Shown here in pieces: positions 60,153-64,000 of a DNA stretch of 64,000 nucleotides. How positions within the stretch are numbered: position 1 is the first letter of the stretch; every line of letters begins with the position of its first letter. The stretch spans positions 1,116,001 through 1,180,000 of the forward strand of contig NZ_JALIQP010000002.1 of NCBI RefSeq assembly GCF_023566055.1, written 5' to 3'. Source of the stretch: Halosolutus amylolyticus (GTDB taxonomy: Archaea; Halobacteriota; Halobacteria; Halobacteriales; Natrialbaceae). The position numbers and the translations under genes are program-made. The notes below the pieces were generated by a model that had not been told where the DNA came from, did not search any database, and saw only the letters and a list, made by a program, of their open reading frames with translations.

Positions 60153-61022
60153 TCACCTTCTGAATCGGCGGCGAGCCCGGCCGGAGAGGTTCTTCAGCAG
60201 AATTTTTCCCGAGAAATCCAGATCGCGTCGTCGACTCAACGGATGATACTCGCCTAACTCCTCGTCGGGGACGGTTTTGGGTTCCTTCGTCGAATCGCGG
60301 AGCGTTTCGATTCCGTCGGTCAAGAGGCGAATCTGGAGCCGCACGATCCGATCGAAGACGTCCCACAACGTGTAACAATCACCGATATGCACCTCGTCGT
60401 ACGCGACGATCCGTCCGCCGTCGATCGTCTCGTTCAACCGCTGTAACGTCGACCCGATCGTGGTTTGATCGTCGTAAAACGCGGGCGGCGGACCCATCCC
60501 GCGGTACGTTCGGATGTCGCTGGGGTGGAAGCTCAGAACGCCGTACTCCGGTGCGGTCAAGATACTGCCTCGGATGAGGCCGAAGCCGAAGCGGACGGCG
60601 ACGTCGCAACTCTTCGCGACGTGCGTCACGATGTCGTCGGAGAATTCAGTCCAACCGTTCTCAGTTCGCGGGTCGCAGCGGACGTGCTCGGCGTCGTCGA
60701 AGCAGTCTACGTCCTCGACGCGGACCCGACGCCAGAGCCGCCGTTCGTCGCCGAGCATCTTGGCGATGGTTCGCTCTGCCATAACGAGCGCCCACGCGCT
60801 CTCGCGGCTCAAGGTGTCGTACCCCTTTTTCACCGCGTCCAGTCCGACGAGGTCCGTCGGATTCGTGAATTCGTTGACGGGACCGGTGTTACAGGAATCG
60901 CTCACGACGATCGAGATGTCGATATCGAGTTCGCGCCGTAATCGCTCGACAGCGCGCGCTTGCCAGTAGTAGAGGTGAGAATCAGTGAGAAATCCGACTC
61001 TCGTCGGTCCGGTATTCCGCAT
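60153..61022 (-). CDS. Formyltransferase-family protein
   Basis: 289 aa. VGFLTDSHLYYWQARAVERL start; FGLIRGSILTAPEYGVLSFHPSDIRTYRGMGPP contains the His-rich hinge of Fmt/ArnA-type formyltransferases, though the usual Asn before His is Ser. A later DGGRIVAYDEVHIGD provides the Asp. The substrate, perhaps an amino sugar, is unknown; the neighbouring genes do not help. Basic C-terminus (GRARRRFRR). GC is lower than in neighbours, a sign of possible transfer. ATG 61020-61022. Confidence 0.75.
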   Translation of the reverse strand: MRNTGPTRVGFLTDSHLYYWQARAVERLRRELDIDISIVVSDSCNTGPVNEFTNPTDLVGLDAVKKGYDTLSRESAWALVMAERTIAKMLGDERRLWRRVRVEDVDCFDDAEHVRCDPRTENGWTEFSDDIVTHVAKSCDVAVRFGFGLIRGSILTAPEYGVLSFHPSDIRTYRGMGPPPAFYDDQTTIGSTLQRLNETIDGGRIVAYDEVHIGDCYTLWDVFDRIVRLQIRLLTDGIETLRDSTKEPKTVPDEELGEYHPLSRRRDLDFSGKILLKNLSGRARRRFRR

Positions 61023-61238
61023 GAATGCTTCGTCTCGTACGTCCTTTCTTAGTTACTGCCACAATGTGACTCGTCTCGCTTCTTGTAGCACGGCGCTAAA
61101 AATGCACACCCCCTTCGATTTCGTGATAATGACGGGCGAATAACGGCGGTACACGCCCCGGTACTATTCGCTCGGCGCCGCGGACGAATGCCAGGGACAC
61201 GACGAAAGACTTAGTTTCGGGGGGGCATACGAATGCGT

Positions 61239-61400
61239 ATGGACAGAGGACAGAACACCGGTGGGCTGATGTCCAGTGCCGGACTCGTCCGGTACTTCGA
61301 CTCCGAGGACTCGAACGCCATCCGTATCGATCCGAAGACGGTCATCGCGTTCGGCGTGATGCTGGGCGTACTGATCCAGCTGTTGACTTTCGTCTCGTAA
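61239..61400 (+). CDS. Sec61-beta/SecG preprotein translocase subunit
   Basis: 53 aa. [34 protein letters not shown] and a single C-terminal membrane helix ([15 protein letters not shown]) match archaeal Sec61-beta. It is a small non-essential partner of SecYE at the translocon. An ATG at 61233 would add two residues; 61239 fits the GACTTA element about 27 nt upstream. The gene is very short. Confidence 0.92.
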   Translation: MDRGQNTGGLMSSAGLVRYFDSEDSNAIRIDPKTVIAFGVMLGVLIQLLTFVS

Positions 61401-61474
61401 CGTCGACAGCCCCCCTTCTCACCGATCGATCGCGACGCACGACAGCGGAGCGTCCGCCGCGTTCCGTAACTCGA

Positions 61475-62056
61475 CTACCCGCGAACGCCAGAGGCGTCCG
61501 CCGTCCCCGGACCGGCCCGGAGGTGACCGCGAAGGTACCGCTCGCCGCGCCTCGTCAACCGATACTTCCCCCGCTCGACTTTCTCGAGGAGGTCGTGCGT
61601 CTCCAGTTCGATCAGGCGGCGATTCACCTCTTTTCGGCTGAATCCGGTATTGAAGGCCACGATCGACGGCGTCAGTGCGAGATCGGTGCCGTAAAACGCG
61701 CCGAGGATTTCGTCGTCCATCGGCGTCATCCAGTCGGCCGGCCGACGGATACTGGACGGTTCGGTCAGTAACGCTCGGTCCCACTCCGTCGTCCGCACCT
61801 CGTTCGCGACGGGATCGTAGAGGCCGAAGACGACCAGCAACGCGGCGGTCCCGTGGACCCAGTGGACCAGCGACGGCGCTACCAGTTCGGCGACCGGCCC
61901 GCCGATCACGGCCAGCACCAGCCCAGCGGCGGTGACGAGCACGAACCGGCGATACGCCGTCGTCGACGCCTCCAGCGAGAGGAAGTACAGGAGTTCGAGC
62001 GCGACGACGATCCCGATCGCCAGGTTGTAGCCGGCGAAGGGGGTCAGTCCGTCCAC
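61475..62056 (-). CDS. Membrane-anchored wHTH protein
   Basis: 193 aa. Three to four membrane helices in residues 10-95 (YNLAIGIVVALELLYFLSLE, FVLVTAAGLVLAVIGGPVAEL, LVHWVHGTAALLVVFGLY), then a C-terminal winged helix (EILGAFYGTDLALTPSIVAFNTGFSRKEVNRRLIELETHDLLEKVERGKYRLTRRG). The membrane part comes first, opposite to the 39085 regulator. Function unknown. Its ATG overlaps the 3' end of the next upstream gene by 13 nt. Confidence 0.75.
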   Translation of the reverse strand: MDGLTPFAGYNLAIGIVVALELLYFLSLEASTTAYRRFVLVTAAGLVLAVIGGPVAELVAPSLVHWVHGTAALLVVFGLYDPVANEVRTTEWDRALLTEPSSIRRPADWMTPMDDEILGAFYGTDLALTPSIVAFNTGFSRKEVNRRLIELETHDLLEKVERGKYRLTRRGERYLRGHLRAGPGTADASGVRG

Positions 62057-62364
62057 GTCGGTTCACCTCTCGATTGAGCCCGGTGGAGTTGACGATGTCG
62101 GAGGATCAGCAGGCCGAGGAAGACGGCGATAACCGTATTCACCGCACTCCGGATCACGTGGAGAGCCAGCGACTCCGGGCCCGCGACGAGCAACATGGTG
62201 TGATAGAGCGTCAGGGCGACCATCCCGATCGAGAGGAGCGCGATCGCAGTCCCGAACGGCGAGTTCCGGAAGATTCCCCAGGAGAGGAGCGCGAACACTC
62301 CGGCCCCGGTACTGGCGACGATCGCGAAGGACACGCCAATGAGGTGACCGACGGAGTTGGTCAT
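62044..62364 (-). CDS. Small polytopic membrane protein
   Basis: 106 aa, three membrane helices (about 5-28, 38-62, 68-92). MTNSVGHLIGVSFAIVAS starts it, and ILRHRQLHRAQSRGE ends it in a basic tail. Unrecognised. It overlaps the wHTH gene at 62056 by 13 nt (62044-62056), so the two are co-translated and probably work as a pair. Confidence 0.68.
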   Translation of the reverse strand: MTNSVGHLIGVSFAIVASTGAGVFALLSWGIFRNSPFGTAIALLSIGMVALTLYHTMLLVAGPESLALHVIRSAVNTVIAVFLGLLILRHRQLHRAQSRGEPTWTD

Positions 62365-62658
62365 AACGCGGGCTACAGGTCCGGGAGCCGTTAACCTGGG
62401 GCCTGTGATTGCACCGGTGCGTTGGCGAAGGGCGACTCTGTTGCGGGATTCTGGGGATCGACCGCGTCGAGTCGGTCGCGGCCCAGCCGATCGCTCGCCG
62501 GCGAACCGGACGCGTCGACCGGCGGTAATCCGTCGTAACTCCGTCCTCACCGATCGGCCGCGCCGCCGCGCCCGCCACGAGTATCGCCCCTCACCGATCG
62601 GTCGGCGCGTCGTGGGGAGCGGCTAACAAAACGGATCGGGGCCCACCGTTCGACCGCA

Positions 62659-63012
62659 ATGGCACTGACCCAGATCGACCACGTCAGCGGAGACGAGGAG
62701 ATGCAGGAGTGCATCGACAGCTGTTTCGAGTGTGTACAGGCCTGCGAGTGGTGTGCCGACGAGTGCGCCGACGAGGGCGAGGAGATGGCCGAGTGTCTGC
62801 GCCTCTGTCGCGACGTCGCCGACCTGGCCGAGATGCACGCGCGATTCATGGCCCGCAATTCCGGCTACAGTTCCGACCTGGCCGGGATCACCGCCGACGC
62901 CTGCGAGGAGTGCGCCGACGAGTGCGAGCAACACGATCACGAGCACTGTCAGGTCTGTGCGGACGTCCTCCGGGACTGTGCGGCGACCTGTCGCAACATG
63001 GCGTCGGCCTGA
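62659..63012 (+). CDS. Cys-rich four-helix-bundle copper-binding protein
   Basis: 117 aa with 15 Cys spaced along predicted helices (CIDSCFECVQACEWCADEC, CLRLCRDV, CEECADECEQ, CQVCADVLRDCAATC). This matches the DUF326/Csp-type copper-storage four-helix bundle, where Cys face the core and hold many Cu(I) ions. It would buffer cytoplasmic copper. It has no export signal. A good functional companion to the multicopper oxidase at 48246. Confidence 0.9.
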   Translation: MALTQIDHVSGDEEMQECIDSCFECVQACEWCADECADEGEEMAECLRLCRDVADLAEMHARFMARNSGYSSDLAGITADACEECADECEQHDHEHCQVCADVLRDCAATCRNMASA

Positions 63013-63084
63013 AACCATCAGGATCGCGATTCGTGATTCCGAGCGTCACCCGCTCGCGATCGGTGCGCGTGAAACCTCGATACC

Positions 63085-63468
63085 ATGGATGCGATCACGA
63101 GAGCGGCCGCCGCCGGCAACGTCGCGATCGGTTGCTGGCTGGTCGTCGCACCGATCGTCGTCGACGCACCGGCGATCGGCTGGTGGAACGACGCGGTCGT
63201 CGGTACTGTAGTCGTCCTCGCGGCCGGCACCAACTACGCCAGAGCGGTCAGGCGGCGGCCCGCAAGCGCGATCGGGTCGGGGCTCGCCGCGATCCTGGGG
63301 CTCTGGCTCGTCGTCGCACCGTTCGCGCTCGGCATCAAGGGGGTGGCGCTGTGGAACGACGTCGTCGCGGGGACCCTCGTCGCGAGCTTCGCCGGCTACA
63401 ACGCTTACGTGGCGACGCTCGCCGCCACCGATCCAGCCCTTCGTACGACTGCCGAAGAGAGACCGTGA
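63085..63468 (+). CDS. SPW-repeat membrane protein
   Basis: 127 aa. Two copies of an SPW-type repeat: GCWLVVAPIVVDAPAIGWWNDAVVGTVVVLAA and GLWLVVAPFALGIKGVALWNDVVAGTLVAS. Each gives two membrane helices. Members are small integral membrane proteins of unknown role. It ends TTAEERP. ATG 63085. Confidence 0.85.
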   Translation: MDAITRAAAAGNVAIGCWLVVAPIVVDAPAIGWWNDAVVGTVVVLAAGTNYARAVRRRPASAIGSGLAAILGLWLVVAPFALGIKGVALWNDVVAGTLVASFAGYNAYVATLAATDPALRTTAEERP

Positions 63469-63544
63469 TGGAGCATGTTGGGGGGACTCGTCCGACGATG
63501 GGAAAGCGAGCGGCGGCCGAACCGATCCGGGACCAACCGTGACC

Positions 63545-64000
63545 ATGGACTACACCAGACTCGAGGAGTACGGCGCAATCGGCGACGGAAACACGGTCGC
63601 GCTCGTCAGCCGGGACGGGTCGATCGACTGGTGTCCGCTCCCGCACGTCGAATCGCCGAGCGTCTTCGCCTCCGTGCTGGACGCCGATCGCGGCGGCCGG
63701 TTCGCCGTTCGGCCGACTCAGTCGTTCGAGGGCGTCCAGCGGTACCGCGACCGCACCAACGTCCTCGAGACGACATTCCAGACCGCGAGCGGCAGTGCGA
63801 CGCTGACCGACTTCGTGCCCGTCGCCGAGGCAATCGGGGCGGACGATCCGCCCGCAATTTACCGGAAAGTGGACTGCAGGGCGGGGCCGATCGATCTCGA
63901 CGTCCAGTTCGAGCCGCGATTCGACTATGCGCGGGACGTCCCCACCGTCGAACCGGCGGGCGACGACATCGTCGCGATCGGCGACGACGATCGGGTCGTC
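63545..64000 (+). CDS. GH15-type glucoamylase/trehalase-like enzyme, N-terminal part (cut by window edge)
   Basis: Only about 152 codons are present, with no stop. MDYTRLEEYGAIGDGNTVALVSRDGSIDWCPLP and FDSPSVF-like ESPSVFASVLDADRGGRF match the trehalase-like N-terminal beta domain of GH15 enzymes (trehalose or glucan glucohydrolases). The catalytic barrel lies beyond the window. Conserved YRDRTNVLETTF also fits. ATG 63545. Confidence 0.85.
   Translation, partial: MDYTRLEEYGAIGDGNTVALVSRDGSIDWCPLPHVESPSVFASVLDADRGGRFAVRPTQSFEGVQRYRDRTNVLETTFQTASGSATLTDFVPVAEAIGADDPPAIYRKVDCRAGPIDLDVQFEPRFDYARDVPTVEPAGDDIVAIGDDDRVV

Noticed and set aside
1-64000. tRNA, rRNA, CRISPR arrays, insertion sequences
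   Set aside because: No cloverleaf with CCA-side stem in gaps, no regular spacer-repeat arrays and no transposase or integrase motifs were found.

Overview
The window is a 64 kb piece of a haloarchaeal chromosome. Evidence: high GC with GC-rich third codon positions, very acidic proteins, archaeal information genes (S19e, PDCD5-like DNA-binding protein, ABCE1/RLI, Sec61-beta), retinal-protein ion pumps, Tat-type signal peptides, and TATA boxes about 25-30 nt before many ATGs, as expected of leaderless transcripts. Gene content points to a Natrinema/Haloterrigena-like member of the Natrialbales, but the genus is inference. I count 62 genes (60 complete, two cut by the window edges). There are no rRNA or tRNA genes, insertion sequences or CRISPR arrays.

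Layout. 0-9.3 kb: CapA fragment, MoaE fusion, small DUF7123-like gene, M50 membrane protease, ThiL, S19e, PDCD5-like protein, PP-loop ATPase, histidine kinase, HisS. 9.4-16.3 kb: DoxX, sulfatase, Tat-exported PHB-depolymerase-like esterase with PKD domain, JAMM desampylase, BtuF. 16.4-25.7 kb: SDR enzyme, M50-CBS protease, M32 carboxypeptidase, M20 peptidase, HemAT-like transducer, PIN-KH ATPase. 25.8-30.4 kb: retinal island (blh, lycopene cyclase, halorhodopsin, bacteriorhodopsin, an unknown 4-TM protein), which makes beta-carotene, cleaves it to retinal and uses it in a chloride pump and a proton pump. 30.5-34.2 kb: NadE, small membrane protein, wHTH regulator, acyl-CoA synthetase. 34.3-44.2 kb: a surface-fibre-like island with a SipW-type signal peptidase, two TasA/camelysin-like exported proteins (one strikingly AT-rich), a CARDB anchor protein, a DUF5305 membrane protein, a DUF7344-like regulator and a 1093-aa pilin-leader GLUG/CARDB adhesin. 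44.3-64 kb: EMC6-like protein, RLI, archaemetzincin, UPF0146, DUF3267 protease, Met-rich multicopper oxidase, HAD hydrolase, FAD-Rieske oxidoreductase, GDPD, CARDB lipo/secreted proteins, NpdG, thioredoxin, Usp, formyltransferase-like protein, Sec61-beta, membrane wHTH pair, Cys-rich copper-binding protein, SPW-repeat protein, start of a GH15 enzyme.

Two things stand out. First, four copies (at 14.1, 32.5, 35.6 and 54.8 kb) of a 78-79 bp two-stem hairpin element lie just downstream of genes. In three copies the terminal TGA of the element is exactly the stop codon of the neighbouring gene, and the core loop occurs in both orientations relative to the ends. Second, the 34-44 kb island combines dedicated processing, exported TasA-like subunits, anchors and a pilin-type giant adhesin, and could build an extracellular fibre or matrix. 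A Bat-like box upstream of the lycopene cyclase-blh operon suggests light/oxygen control of the retinal island.
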